Made by a program: the position numbers and the translations under genes. The notes under the pieces were generated by a model that saw only the letters and a list, made by a program, of their open reading frames with translations, searched no databases and was not told the DNA's origin. A DNA stretch of 64,000 nt from Pseudomonas sp. RIT-562 (GTDB lineage Bacteria > Pseudomonadota > Gammaproteobacteria > Pseudomonadales > Pseudomonadaceae), in the NCBI RefSeq assembly GCF_026241895.1, contig NZ_JAPJIV010000001.1:546093-610092 (forward strand). Reading direction: 5' to 3'. Below are positions 52,880-62,653 of this stretch, in pieces. How positions within the stretch are numbered: position 1 is the first letter of the stretch; every line of letters starts with the position of its first letter.

Positions 52880-54736
52880 TTAGAGCTGGACAGCTAGCTC
52901 ATCTTCGGATGATTGTTGGGCGAGTAGCGGCATGGCTTCAGTGGGCTCCGAAGCTTCGTCGATGGCTTCGACAATCAGTGACAGCCGTTCGCTTTCAAAG
53001 TCCATGTGAGCAGGCTCGAGCGCCGGCAAGGTTTTGCTGACCTTGGCTGAGAGCTTGTTGAAACGCTCAACTTTGCCGTAGAGACCCTGCTTACCGGCTA
53101 GAGCCTTGACGGTTTCGTTGTAGTGGTTGCTGACGGTATTAAGCGTGCCACCCAACTTACCGAGGCGCTCAGCCACAGTGCAGACCTGGTTGTAGATCTC
53201 GCCAGCCTTCTCGCTGATTTCCCGCGCCTCGGCGTTGCTGCGTTCGATCATCCAAAGGTTGGAAACCGTGCGCAGGATGGGAATTAGGGTGGTATGTGAG
53301 ACCAGCACGATGCCCTTCTTGTATCCGTACTCAAACAAGTCTTTATTATGCTTCATGGCCTCGATGTAGGCCGGCTCAATTGGCATGAACATCAGCACGA
53401 AGCTGGGGCTGCGCATGCCAACGAGATTGGTGTAGTCCTTGGATGCAAGGTCATCGATATGCTTACGCACGGCTTTGATGTGTTCGGCCATAGCAAGCTG
53501 GTACGCCTCAGGTGACTCAGCGCCGACAGCGCGATCATAAGCGTTCAGTGACACCTTGCTGTCGATAATGATGTGCTTACCATCCGGTATTTTTACCAGG
53601 TAATCGGTCTGCTTACTTCTACCCTCGGCATCCTTAAAGGCGCTTTGTACCTCGAAGTGTGCTTCTTCGATTAACCCGCTCATTTCAAGCGTCCTGCGCA
53701 ACTGGGCTTCACCCCAAGCGCCTCGCTGCTGCGAGTCGCCCTTGAGTGCTGAGGTGAGGTTATTGGCCTCTTTGCTCATTTGCAGACCGATATCAAGAAC
53801 CTTTTTGATTTCACCATTGAGGCTGGTGTTGCCCTGCTGAGAGGCGTCATGCACGTCGTTGATACGTTTCTGGAAACCCTCGATCTGCTCGCGAAAAGGC
53901 TTGAGAAGACCGTCGATACTGGTCTGACTGGTATGGGTGAATGTCTTGCCTTTCTCTTCGAAGATCTTGTTGGCCAGGTTTTCAAATTCCTGGGTGAGCG
54001 ACTTCTTGGTGTCAGACAGTTGGGTCATCTGCTCCTGAAAGTGCTCCTCGCGTTTCTGTAGGGTGGTTTTAAGCTCGGTATGGTCGGAACCGAGCTTATG
54101 CAGACGTTCCTGCAACTGGTTGAAAGACTCTATCTGCTGGGCATGCGTTTGCTTGGCCTCTGCAAGTTGCTCGCGCACTTCTCGTTCGGAGGTTTCTAGC
54201 GCCTTAGCCCGTTTGCCTTCGCTCGCCAGCTCGTCCTTCAGACCGTCGCGCTCAGTTTGCATGGACGCGTTTTTCGTTTCTGCAGCGGTAAGCCGCTCTC
54301 GCAGCTCAGCGACCTGCTCTTGAAAGCCCCGCAGTTCAGCCTGGGCCGTTTCCAAGCGTTTGGCCGTCTCATGATGATGTTGGTTCGCCTCTTCCAGTTT
54401 CAGCTGCAATGCCGCGCCTGTGTCTTTGCTTGTTAGCAGGTCAGCAGAGAGGCGTGTCGCTGTATCGGCTGCAGCGTGCAGCTGTGTCTGCAGCTTGCCT
54501 TGCTCCACCTGAAGGTTATGGCATTGCGCCTCTTCTGCTTTGAGCTGGCCTTGCAGTGCGGTCTGTTGGGCATCAGCAGACGCTTGGCCTTGCTGTGCCT
54601 GTTCTAGCTTCGCAGTCAGCATGCTGAACTGCCGCCCCTGCCGCAGGGCCGCGATGAAGTAGCCAATCACGGCACTGGCAATGGCGAGCACTGCGCTGAT
54701 CACGATAATTTCCATCGTCCATTGGCTGGCTAGCAT
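52880..54736 (-). CDS. rmuC: RmuC-family protein inside the type I restriction operon
   Basis: A 618-residue RmuC-type protein. An N-terminal membrane helix (residues about 9-29, IIVISAVLAIASAVIGYFIAA) is followed by a long coiled coil (about 35-270). The RmuC nuclease-like domain (about 300-560) contains GAWGEAQLRRTLEMSGL, KIPDGKHIIIDSKVSLNAYDRA with the PD-(D/E)XK-like D-x-K, and MRSPSFVLMFMPIEPAYIEA. RmuC in E. coli limits recombination at inverted repeats. Its place between hsdR and hsdM, in the same direction with short gaps, suggests it was recruited to the restriction operon. AGGAG lies 7 bp before the ATG. Confidence 0.9.
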   Translation of the reverse strand: MLASQWTMEIIVISAVLAIASAVIGYFIAALRQGRQFSMLTAKLEQAQQGQASADAQQTALQGQLKAEEAQCHNLQVEQGKLQTQLHAAADTATRLSADLLTSKDTGAALQLKLEEANQHHHETAKRLETAQAELRGFQEQVAELRERLTAAETKNASMQTERDGLKDELASEGKRAKALETSEREVREQLAEAKQTHAQQIESFNQLQERLHKLGSDHTELKTTLQKREEHFQEQMTQLSDTKKSLTQEFENLANKIFEEKGKTFTHTSQTSIDGLLKPFREQIEGFQKRINDVHDASQQGNTSLNGEIKKVLDIGLQMSKEANNLTSALKGDSQQRGAWGEAQLRRTLEMSGLIEEAHFEVQSAFKDAEGRSKQTDYLVKIPDGKHIIIDSKVSLNAYDRAVGAESPEAYQLAMAEHIKAVRKHIDDLASKDYTNLVGMRSPSFVLMFMPIEPAYIEAMKHNKDLFEYGYKKGIVLVSHTTLIPILRTVSNLWMIERSNAEAREISEKAGEIYNQVCTVAERLGKLGGTLNTVSNHYNETVKALAGKQGLYGKVERFNKLSAKVSKTLPALEPAHMDFESERLSLIVEAIDEASEPTEAMPLLAQQSSEDELAVQL

Positions 54737-54744
54737 AATTGCTC

Positions 54745-57700
54745 CTAGAGGGCACTTGGCGGGGTAGTACCGCGCAAAAAGGGTTTGAGCACTGCCACCA
54801 ACTCGGTGACATCAGTAGGTGCGAAGACGCCGTCGATACCCTCGTGTGAAATGCTGTCGAACGGTGGTTCGTAGAGTTTTTCCACTACGATGCTGCCGTG
54901 CTGAGCGATGTAGTTTTTAAGCAGGTTCATAAAACGTACCTGCTGGGCCGTGAGGCTTGGATGGGCATGGAGGAAGCTCTTGAAATGCTCCTCGATGGCT
55001 TGGGCATCCAGACCGATAATCTCGCGCACGGTTAGGTGCAGCTGATCGGCCGTGCGACCGTAGAACTCATTGAGTACTTCCAGACTGACGCCAGGGTGGC
55101 TCGTGAGGATGGTAGACGTGAGCGTTTTCAGCTCCGGTTCGGCAATGGGTTCGCCCTTGTGGATTTTCTGCAGGATCGGATTAGCCGCGAGCATGCCGTC
55201 GAGAATGTCCTTGAGGCGACGGCGATAGATCATCGCTTCGCTGGCACCGGCGATGTACACCGCTCGCTCCCCGCCCTGCACGTTGTCATCCCTGGTTTTG
55301 GTGGTGTCTATGCCGTACCCCGTGCTGGTTCCTGTTTGCCGGTATTTCATGATGCCGCGAAGTTCTTTGCGCGCGTTTTCCAGTTTGTCGATGCTCGGGT
55401 TCTGCCAGAAACCGGCGCTGCGCACTTCGGCAATCAGCACATCCTTCTGACGCACGGCCTGGATGTTGACCGCAAGCTTGTCCAACTCGGCCAGCAGGAT
55501 GATCTTGCCATCATCGAAACAGCTGGCCTTCTCGACCAGGCAACGCTGAATGCCAGCAATCAACTTGTCCAACGCCGTGGCGTGTTTGTCGCGCAGCACC
55601 CGGGCCGACATCAGCGGGGCAATAGTATTGCTGAGCAGGTGCTGGGTTTTAGCATCGAACTGTTGCAGCAGATTGGTTTGCTGCAACTGGTGGACGACAC
55701 GGAGTTCGCGCTTCACCGCCACGCTGTTTTCCGGCAGGTCATTGATGTCTGCACGTAGCAGTTCAATGGCTGCGTCGAACGCTGCTGCATGTTTCTGACG
55801 GAGTGCGGCCTGGGCAAGCTCCAGACGAGCTTCGAAGGTGGTTTGCAGCAGGGATTTGCCGCCTGTGTCATCCGGTTCCTGGTAATCCTGCTCGAAGAAA
55901 TCGAAGTTGCCGTAGTGATCGAAGATCAGGAACTCGCTTTTATGTTTACCAGTGCCGAACAGATTAGGCCTCAGACGCGTGCCTCGACCTATCATCTGCC
56001 AGAACTTGACCCAGGATTTGACAGGCTTGGCGAATACCAGGTTGACCACTTCCGGAACGTCGATACCGGTGTCGAGCATGTCTACCGAAATGGCGATGCG
56101 GAAGTGGTTACCCGGCTTCTTGAATTCCTTGATTAGGGTGTCCACATGCGGAATGTCGTTGTGGATGACCTTACAAACCTTGGCCCCATACTGCGGGTAG
56201 AGCTTGCAGAAGAGCTTTTCCAGATGCTCGGCGTGGTCCTGGCGTTGGGCGAAGACGATGGTCTTGCCGACCAGTGAACCGGTCTCATCCTTAATGCCGT
56301 TGTTAATCAGATTTTCCAGGATAATGCGATCGGTGTCCTCACTGAAAATCTTGCGACCAATGTCCTTGCCGGCAATGGTGGTGCGCTTGGCCTCCTCCTC
56401 GCCGAGGTCATCTTCCAACTGGCGCTTCTGCTCATCGCTTAGGTCGTTGTAATGGATTCCGTCGCGCAGGAAGTCGGTGGTGAGGTCACGTACACGGAAC
56501 GGTGCCAGATAAGGGGGCTCGTTGTTGATCGCGGCATCCAAACCGAACTCGAAAGTTGGATCGGTGGTTTCGCAGTCGAAAATATCAAAGGTGTTGCGGC
56601 TGATGAACTTCACCGGAGTGGCGGTGAGGCCAACCTGTAGGGCGTCGAAGTAATCGAACAGGTCGCGGTACTTGTTGTAGATGGTGCGGTGACTCTCGTC
56701 AGCAATGATCAGGTCGAAGAAGCCCACATCGAGCTGAGCGAAGCGGTTCATCATGCCCGGGTAGGTTGCGATATAGATGCGTGCGGTTTGATCCACCTTG
56801 TTGGTTTCACCGATCACGCAGCGCGGCTCACTAGGCAAATTCTGCTTGAAGGCCTCATCAGCCTGCACGCGAAGCTCCTTACGGTCGCAGAGAAACAGCA
56901 CCCGTTTGGCCCAACCAGTGCGCAGAAGCAGCTCGGCCAAGGCAATGGCCACACGGGTTTTTCCTGTCCCGGTGGCCTGGATGATCAGCGCCTTGCGGCG
57001 CTGCTTTTGGAAGTGCGCAGCAACAGTTTTGATTGCTTCAATCTGGTAGGGCCGGTCGGCAATGCTCAGCTCGGGGTTGTGCTTTTCCAGCTCGGCGATG
57101 CGGTACTGACGCTGATAGTTCAGGTATTCAAGGCTGTCCTTGCTGTAGAGGCCGTACACCGGGCGATAGGTGTTGTACTGCTTGTCGTCCCAGATGAAGG
57201 TTTCGTAGCCGTTGCTGTAGAAAATCACCGGTCGCTGCATGCCCATGCGCTCGAAGCCGTCGGCGTACATACGAGCTTGTTCGCGCCCTGCCTGCAGACT
57301 GACATTGCCGGACTTCTTGGCTTCGATCACGGCCAGAGGCTGACCGTTGTCACCCCATAGCACGTAATCCGCACGCCCTTTGCCGGACGTGTTTCCGGGG
57401 AAGTCGACTTCCACCTCATGGCCGACCTGAGCCGGGTTACTGACATCCCAGCCGGCCTGCAGAAGCATGGCGTCGATCAGCAGTGCGCGGGTCTTGGCTT
57501 CATTCCATTGCAGGCTGTCGGCAACCTTCTGACTCTGCTGCTGACGCTTTTGTTGATCTGGCTTGGCAGGTTGGTCCAGCTTGTCGAGGTTGCGGGTGCG
57601 CTCCTGCTCCAGCTTGTCCATAACTCGCTGCAGCTCTTCCTGCTGCTTCTGCAGTTCTTTCTCGTAGCTGGAAACTGATTGCTGAAGCTGACTCAGCGCA

Positions 57701-58143
57701 GCGGTCGGATCCTTGACCTCAATGAATTCCGGCAGCGCCGCCTGAGTAACGCCGTAGTACTTTACAGCCATATACTTGGCAAGCTCATGCGCTGCATTTA
57801 AAGCCAGCTTGGCATTGCGCAAATCGCCCTCGCCACCATGAGCAGCGTCGTTACCCTGAATACGCAGGAAGTTAATCTGATAAACCAGCGATTTGCTGAC
57901 GCAATCATTGAACACGGAGTCTTTCACCAGCTCATAGAAGCTCGACTGCGGCATACGCGGCAGCAGTTCTTCTTTGTAGATGGTTTTGGTCAGCTCTTCG
58001 GCAAAGCTGCGCAACCGGGTGAGGGCGCTGCCCGGATCGATGTGCAGCACCGCTTCAGCAAGGCCAGCCAAGTTGGCCAGCAGTTGGTTGCCGGTGCGAA
58101 GGAACTCGAAGTTAAGTGATTTCATAAAGGCTATTCTGTCCAT
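54745..58143 (-). CDS. hsdR: Type I restriction endonuclease subunit HsdR
   Basis: A roughly 1132-residue restriction motor. Residues 1-130 form a DUF4145-like helical region ([10 protein letters not shown]), then a coiled coil. The PD-(D/E)XK nuclease site is in [24 protein letters not shown] (D259, E274, K276). A superfamily 2 translocase follows: Walker [15 protein letters not shown] (about 389), [11 protein letters not shown], and VGLTATP. ATG 58143 has AGGAT at a good distance and is given here. However, a near-consensus sigma-54 promoter at 58155-58170 would start transcription at about 58144, leaving this ATG almost leaderless. The in-frame ATG at 58125 (MKSLNFEF) is then the likelier start for that mRNA. 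Confidence 0.93.
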   Translation of the reverse strand: MDRIAFMKSLNFEFLRTGNQLLANLAGLAEAVLHIDPGSALTRLRSFAEELTKTIYKEELLPRMPQSSFYELVKDSVFNDCVSKSLVYQINFLRIQGNDAAHGGEGDLRNAKLALNAAHELAKYMAVKYYGVTQAALPEFIEVKDPTAALSQLQQSVSSYEKELQKQQEELQRVMDKLEQERTRNLDKLDQPAKPDQQKRQQQSQKVADSLQWNEAKTRALLIDAMLLQAGWDVSNPAQVGHEVEVDFPGNTSGKGRADYVLWGDNGQPLAVIEAKKSGNVSLQAGREQARMYADGFERMGMQRPVIFYSNGYETFIWDDKQYNTYRPVYGLYSKDSLEYLNYQRQYRIAELEKHNPELSIADRPYQIEAIKTVAAHFQKQRRKALIIQATGTGKTRVAIALAELLLRTGWAKRVLFLCDRKELRVQADEAFKQNLPSEPRCVIGETNKVDQTARIYIATYPGMMNRFAQLDVGFFDLIIADESHRTIYNKYRDLFDYFDALQVGLTATPVKFISRNTFDIFDCETTDPTFEFGLDAAINNEPPYLAPFRVRDLTTDFLRDGIHYNDLSDEQKRQLEDDLGEEEAKRTTIAGKDIGRKIFSEDTDRIILENLINNGIKDETGSLVGKTIVFAQRQDHAEHLEKLFCKLYPQYGAKVCKVIHNDIPHVDTLIKEFKKPGNHFRIAISVDMLDTGIDVPEVVNLVFAKPVKSWVKFWQMIGRGTRLRPNLFGTGKHKSEFLIFDHYGNFDFFEQDYQEPDDTGGKSLLQTTFEARLELAQAALRQKHAAAFDAAIELLRADINDLPENSVAVKRELRVVHQLQQTNLLQQFDAKTQHLLSNTIAPLMSARVLRDKHATALDKLIAGIQRCLVEKASCFDDGKIILLAELDKLAVNIQAVRQKDVLIAEVRSAGFWQNPSIDKLENARKELRGIMKYRQTGTSTGYGIDTTKTRDDNVQGGERAVYIAGASEAMIYRRRLKDILDGMLAANPILQKIHKGEPIAEPELKTLTSTILTSHPGVSLEVLNEFYGRTADQLHLTVREIIGLDAQAIEEHFKSFLHAHPSLTAQQVRFMNLLKNYIAQHGSIVVEKLYEPPFDSISHEGIDGVFAPTDVTELVAVLKPFLRGTTPPSAL

Positions 58144-58154
58144 ATCGATCCTAT

Positions 58155-58170
58155 AGCGAGGACCGTGCCA
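58155..58170 (-). promoter_or_regulatory. Near-consensus sigma-54 promoter of hsdR
   Basis: On the minus strand TGGCACGGTCCTCGCT matches the sigma-54 consensus TGGCACGRNNNTTGCW at all specified positions except one T of the -12 box; the base before it (C) also fits. It occupies the 30-bp gap between the stop of the sigma-54 activator gene and the hsdR start. Predicted transcription start is about 58144. Confidence 0.8.
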
Positions 58171-58173
58171 GTT

Positions 58174-59652
58174 TTATTCGATGCCGTATTTTTCCATCCA
58201 GTTGCTTAGCGTTTGCTGGCTTTTAAGGCCTAACAGACTGGCGGCCCGAGTTTTGTTGTGCCCAGTAATCGCCAGCGCCTTATGTATGTATCGGCCCGCG
58301 ATTGACGAAATTATGTCTTGTATATCAATACCTTGCGAAACATCAGCGACCGATAAATCGGCCTCCGTTTGAGGTAATTTGAACAGCGCCTGTTCGATAT
58401 CGCTAGCGGCTATCAGATCACCTCGACACCATAGAGCAGCTCGGAGCAACGTGGATTGCAGCTCACGGACATTGCCACGCCAAGGGTGATGAAGGATAAG
58501 ATTTTTTGCTTCTGCGGAAATTTTCTTATTGCCGAGACTGGGGTCTTGGCTAGTAATACCAGACAGCACCTTCTCAGAGAGCAAAAGCAGATCGCCCTCC
58601 CGCTCCCTGAGAGGCGGGAGGTGCAAAACGCCAACGGCGATGCGGTAGAACAAATCTTCACGGAAGCGGCTTTGTGCAACTTCCTGCATTAGATTGCGGT
58701 GAGTCGCAGTGATCAGTCGCACATCAACTTTGAGTTCCTGGCTCGCTCCCACTTGGGTGAAGGTGCCTTCCTGTAGCACCCTCAGGAGGCGCACCTGCAC
58801 ATCTGGCGTCAGTTCCCCGAATTCATCCAGAAATAGCGTACCGCCGTGTGCCTGCTGAAAAACTCCCGCCCGATCTGCCACTGCCCCCGTGAATGCACCT
58901 TTTTTGTGACCAAACAATGTGGAATCGATCAACTCAGGCGCAATGGCACCACAGTTGACTGCGACAAAATGCTCCGCAGAGCGCGGCCCCGCATTGTGAA
59001 TTGCTCTGGCAAACAACTCCTTACCGGTGCCGGTTTCGCCGTAAATCAGTACCGGAACCTGCTTCAGCGCCAGGATCTGCGCCTGCGCCTTGAGCGCCAG
59101 CATGCGCTCGTTTTGCGAGACGATACTGTCGAAGGCAGCATCCACTGGCACGTCTAGCCCTGCAAGCTGAACGAGCTTATTGGTGCTGATCGCATTGACC
59201 GCCGGGACATACTCAGCCGCGATTTCGAAGGGCACCTCAACTTGCTGAACGCCTTGCTCAAGTGAGGATTGGTAAAAAGTTGCCGGGTAGCGAGTCTTGC
59301 CCAGAAGAATCCACACCGCTTGCATAGCAGGTGTGCCGGGGCTGAGCAGGATAGACAACTGGGCACCTGGAACACTTAGACGCTTTAAATGCTGATTAGC
59401 TGCCTGGTAGATCTCCCCGAAATGGACGGGGGAAGACAATTTTTCGTAATACGCCGTGATTGGCACATCGATCTGCTCGCGGAGCCAAGCAAGATAGGGC
59501 TCAACGCGCTCCGTGGGATACGAGCAAAGCAACTGGAGACTATCGGCAGGTACAGCTTTTAGCGTGGACAGAATCGGGCCCGACTCACTGCCTGAAACTG
59601 CCTTGAGATCATTACCGCCAATCCAACTGATCAAAACGCGATGCTTTTTCAC
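58174..59652 (-). CDS. CARF-like domain sigma-54 activator (RtcR-like bEBP)
   Basis: A 492-residue enhancer-binding protein. The N-terminal 150 residues look like a CARF/RtcR-type Rossmann sensor: KKHRVLISWIGGNDL at the start and ILLSPGTPAMQAVWILLG near residue 101, the glycine-threonine loop that binds nucleotide ligands. A sigma-54 AAA+ domain follows with Walker A YGETGTGKELFARA (about 204), GAFTGA (252-257) complete for sigma-54 contact, and Walker B LFLDEFGEL. A Fis-type helix-turn-helix closes it (ALAITGHNKTRAASLLGL). GTG 59652 is chosen because AGGGA lies 5 bp upstream; GTG 59655 and ATG 59694 are in-frame alternatives. It abuts the hsdR sigma-54 promoter, so it very likely controls the restriction operon. 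Confidence 0.85.
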   Translation of the reverse strand: MKKHRVLISWIGGNDLKAVSGSESGPILSTLKAVPADSLQLLCSYPTERVEPYLAWLREQIDVPITAYYEKLSSPVHFGEIYQAANQHLKRLSVPGAQLSILLSPGTPAMQAVWILLGKTRYPATFYQSSLEQGVQQVEVPFEIAAEYVPAVNAISTNKLVQLAGLDVPVDAAFDSIVSQNERMLALKAQAQILALKQVPVLIYGETGTGKELFARAIHNAGPRSAEHFVAVNCGAIAPELIDSTLFGHKKGAFTGAVADRAGVFQQAHGGTLFLDEFGELTPDVQVRLLRVLQEGTFTQVGASQELKVDVRLITATHRNLMQEVAQSRFREDLFYRIAVGVLHLPPLREREGDLLLLSEKVLSGITSQDPSLGNKKISAEAKNLILHHPWRGNVRELQSTLLRAALWCRGDLIAASDIEQALFKLPQTEADLSVADVSQGIDIQDIISSIAGRYIHKALAITGHNKTRAASLLGLKSQQTLSNWMEKYGIE

Positions 59653-60279
59653 CACTGTCCCTGTACTCCCGGCCTCCCTCTTGCCGATTAGCATGAGGGG
59701 AAGATTTTTTTCTGAATTGCGGCTCAAATAATAAACCATCAGTGCGTTCGGTCTCGATGCGGCTCCCGACCTGAAGGCGACAATAGGCTTATGGCTGACG
59801 AGATGAGCACAGTACATTGAATGCTCGTGCTCCGAACCTACTTAGCTGAAGAGCGACGGTATTCTCGGTACAAGAACGACCAGAAATTGAACGAAGAATC
59901 CGCTCCTTGTGCCTCTTCAAGCTCCCATTCATGCTAATGGAGTCATTACCTCAGGGAGCCAGCTCAAAATGTCACCAGACTCACCAACCCCGACCAAGTG
60001 GCAGCGTTTTTGCTGCCGCTACCTAAGACAACACGCTTGGCAACATGAGTACGACGTCGGCGGTGACATTAACCCGCAAAAATTCTTGGTATGTATCGTT
60101 TGCAAAAAAGATGATAAGCGGAAAATTCACGACAGATACCCGCCGTCGAGATAGGCGGGATGGCCACGCTTTAGTGACACGACCGGAGCATGGTGCCGGT
60201 CTTGAATCATCAAGACCGACATCTCGCTGATTTAATCCAAATCCGAGCAGCAGACGTTTTGAGCTGTAGGGGGCCCAGA
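59653..60279. other. Upstream region of the sigma-54 activator, no confident gene
   Basis: About 630 bp. Short frames occur on both strands (for example an 81-codon plus-strand frame at 59909-60154), but none has both a ribosome-binding site and a recognisable protein pattern. The promoter of the activator gene should be here; I could not assign one. This is the upstream edge of the defence island. Confidence 0.4.
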
Positions 60280-60681
60280 CTTTTACCTGCTGTCGAGATT
60301 CCTGACGCACTTGCTCGCGAGCTAGTATTTGTTGAGCGATGGTGGCCTGGATCTCTGTATAAAGTTGCGGACGTTCATTATCACGGTCCGCACAGCCACG
60401 ACCAATGCATAAGGCTCCATATCGAGCACATCGGGGTGGTTCCACTCCCTATCCGGACGAATGACCACAACAAACCATTTATCGGCAGGATTACGCTGCT
60501 TGAAGATCCATCTGGAGGATTGCACGGTTCGTCGACTTCTGAGCTGCGCCGAAATATCACGGTTAGGGACAGCGTCATCATTACGAGTCTTCTCTTCGTC
60601 CTGTTTTTCGTAGTTGAAAGACTTCTGGAGAAACTCAAGGGACTCACCTTTGACCAGACGGTAACTGATTTGAGTCGCCAA
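60280..60681 (-). pseudogene. Decayed, frameshifted gene fragment
   Basis: Frame one (60681 to about 60390) reads like real protein: ATQISYRLVKGESLEFLQKSF, then PADKWFVVVIRPDREWNHPDV and EPYALVVAVRT. It then degenerates, while the protein-like text continues in another frame with DNERPQLYTEIQATIAQQIL before fading near 60280. There is no proper start (only TTG) and no intact full length. It looks like the C-terminal end of a larger protein broken by a frameshift. A subtilase-type end from an ATPase/subtilase pair is a guess. Whatever it was, it is not expressed intact. Confidence 0.45.
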
Positions 60682-61207
60682 ATGATCTAGCCGGGTGGTT
60701 CGAATTGCTGGTGAGTAGGCAAGGGTAACGCTTAGCTCCCTTATGCCCTTAGCCTTGCGTAGATAGGAAGCAGGCAGCGTAGTTCATAAAACTGACACGA
60801 GTCCTTCTCGATCGCTTCCTCGCATATCAAAACCACGCAATGATCAGAGTGTTGCGATTTCCTACACCTTCCTCCTCGGGCACTGTCTGTCGCGCTCGTG
60901 TTAATTTGGACAGATGCATAGGGCGTTTGCTAATGGATATCATTGAGTCAGTGGCAGTTAAAGGTGGCGTCGAACTGTTGCGTGTCCCGTCTTCGATCAC
61001 CACAGAAGGCTTTTACTTTCCCCTTGAATACACAAAATTTCGGGATGAGTTTACCTAGCCGAGCATTCGATTATCATGGAAAAGAGAATGGATCAATAAC
61101 TTATCTTTTCGCATCAAACGACACCTGCTGTCCAATGATGATTTCTATCGAGCGGCAACCTAGGCTCGTTTCTGCCTCGGGCTTTCAGCGCTAGTCGAAA
61201 ATACTCT
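60682..61207. other. Intergenic region with no supported gene
   Basis: About 525 bp between the decayed fragment and the end of the pre-toxin-like gene. A 72-codon plus-strand frame at 60840-61058 has a partly protein-like end (ELLRVPSSITTEGFYFPLEY) but no ribosome-binding site and no family I recognise. A GGTTCGAAT near 60700 resembles a tRNA T-arm, but no tRNA folds around it. Confidence 0.4.
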
Positions 61208-62653
61208 TTATTTTCCTGGCAGATAGATTTTTATTACTTCAGTTGTTTCTTTTGTAGGCAGCGACACTTCATCGAACGGGACAAATCTTTTCGCCAGCCC
61301 CTGATCAGTTTTGATAACCTTGTCGAAATCATATGTCAATTTCCTGGGCACTACGGTTACGGCAACTCCTTTTTCTACGTCCAATGCGAGTTGCATCCAT
61401 TCGTCTCCTCTCTGAATGAAGAACGCAGTAGTTCGTTCCTTGGTATCCCAATATGCTTTCCCTTTTGTGATTGCATCAAATGCCCAGTCACGTACTGTAG
61501 TGTCGGTGACTACTTCGCCCATGCCGTCCACTCGCCACCAGCGCATTTTAATGTGTTTACTAATCTGCATAGTATGGTTCAGCAGATTTCTAACACTAGT
61601 TGCCGCATTTACCGTAGGTGCAATGCGCGAAAGAGCTTGGCTAATTGTTGAAGCCGCTCCCCCCGATACCAAGCTGACACCTAGCGATATTCCTCTCATC
61701 CATAACTCACCTTCTGCTAGCATCTTCCCAGTTAGCAAGTCTCGGCCTGTTATCAGTTCGGTTGCATCACGAGCCATTGCCGTCATTGGATTCAATCCTA
61801 TGATTAAATCCACAGAGTTCATTAATATATAGGCGGCCGACTCCGCAAGTTGCCCAGCGGCCCGAGCGTCATCAACCCTTCCCTCCTGCAGATTCTTCTG
61901 CGCTTCATTTATAGCTATGATACCAGTAGCTTTAATTTGCGCATGTGCATAGGAGGCTGGATTAATTGAAGTGAGTGCGACATATGAGGACTCTAAAGAA
62001 ACTTTTAGATCCCAAGGGGCGCTTGAAAAATCTGGAACTCCTGTAATATTAGTATTAGTATATGAAGGAGAGACAAAAACAGTGCCATTTGCGACCGACT
62101 TCAACTGCGCAAATGCGTCACTAGTTTGTTTTAAATTGTCTACAATAGATTGCGAGTATAGTTTAAGTTGAAATTGGTGTTTTGCTATTGCTTCCTGAAA
62201 TGCCATTTCACGCGCTTTTAATTCTGCTCGCATGCTTGGAGGAACTGCAATATAACCTGCCATTGTTGTAAATGCTGCACCCAAAGCGGCGCCAGCTCCC
62301 GCGGAAAGTTTATTCTCAGATTCTAAAGTACCATTTCCTTCTATGGGTTTAGATGTATCAGGATCTACTTCGACAATTCCCTGCATCATAAATCTATCGG
62401 GCTCATTTTCTCCTCCACTTCTACGCTCACCCGAATAAACCGCCTGATATGTTTTTCCATCAAACGCTCGAAAAGTGACAATTTGTCCCGCAACAAGCTT
62501 TTCTATGTCAGCCAAAGACATTGCTGCCAAATCAACTATCTGAGCATTTTCAGCAGCGTGTACTCGATTAAAACCGTCTCCCATCAACGCTAAAACCGTG
62601 AGCCCGACATACATCAGCATTGTTGAAATTGAATACCTTATGGCGCCCATCAT
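61208..62653 (-). CDS. Exported protein with pre-toxin TG-like segment
   Basis: A 481-residue protein. Residues 1-34 form a signal peptide (LMYVGLTVLALMG, cleavage after VHA). Residues about 280-335 (VDLIIGLNPMTAMARDATEL, then ITGRDLLTGKMLAEGELWMR) match the pattern of the pre-toxin TG domain that precedes the toxin module of many secreted polymorphic toxins. The last 100 residues (DWAFDAITKGKAYWDTKERT, FFIQRGDEWMQLALDVEKGV) would then be the toxin or a related enzymatic end, of no family I recognise. No immunity gene is seen downstream. The ATG directly follows the stop of the upstream gene, so the two are coupled. Codon use is AT-richer than in the O-antigen region. Confidence 0.6.
   Translation of the reverse strand: MMGAIRYSISTMLMYVGLTVLALMGDGFNRVHAAENAQIVDLAAMSLADIEKLVAGQIVTFRAFDGKTYQAVYSGERRSGGENEPDRFMMQGIVEVDPDTSKPIEGNGTLESENKLSAGAGAALGAAFTTMAGYIAVPPSMRAELKAREMAFQEAIAKHQFQLKLYSQSIVDNLKQTSDAFAQLKSVANGTVFVSPSYTNTNITGVPDFSSAPWDLKVSLESSYVALTSINPASYAHAQIKATGIIAINEAQKNLQEGRVDDARAAGQLAESAAYILMNSVDLIIGLNPMTAMARDATELITGRDLLTGKMLAEGELWMRGISLGVSLVSGGAASTISQALSRIAPTVNAATSVRNLLNHTMQISKHIKMRWWRVDGMGEVVTDTTVRDWAFDAITKGKAYWDTKERTTAFFIQRGDEWMQLALDVEKGVAVTVVPRKLTYDFDKVIKTDQGLAKRFVPFDEVSLPTKETTEVIKIYLPGK

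Noticed and set aside
36345..60700. Integrase, transposase or tRNA-bounded mobile island
   Set aside because: Gene content and base composition suggest transfer, but no integrase, insertion sequence, or direct-repeat attachment sites were found in the window.
60690..60730. tRNA gene suggested by GGTTCGAAT
   Set aside because: No acceptor or anticodon stem can be paired around it.
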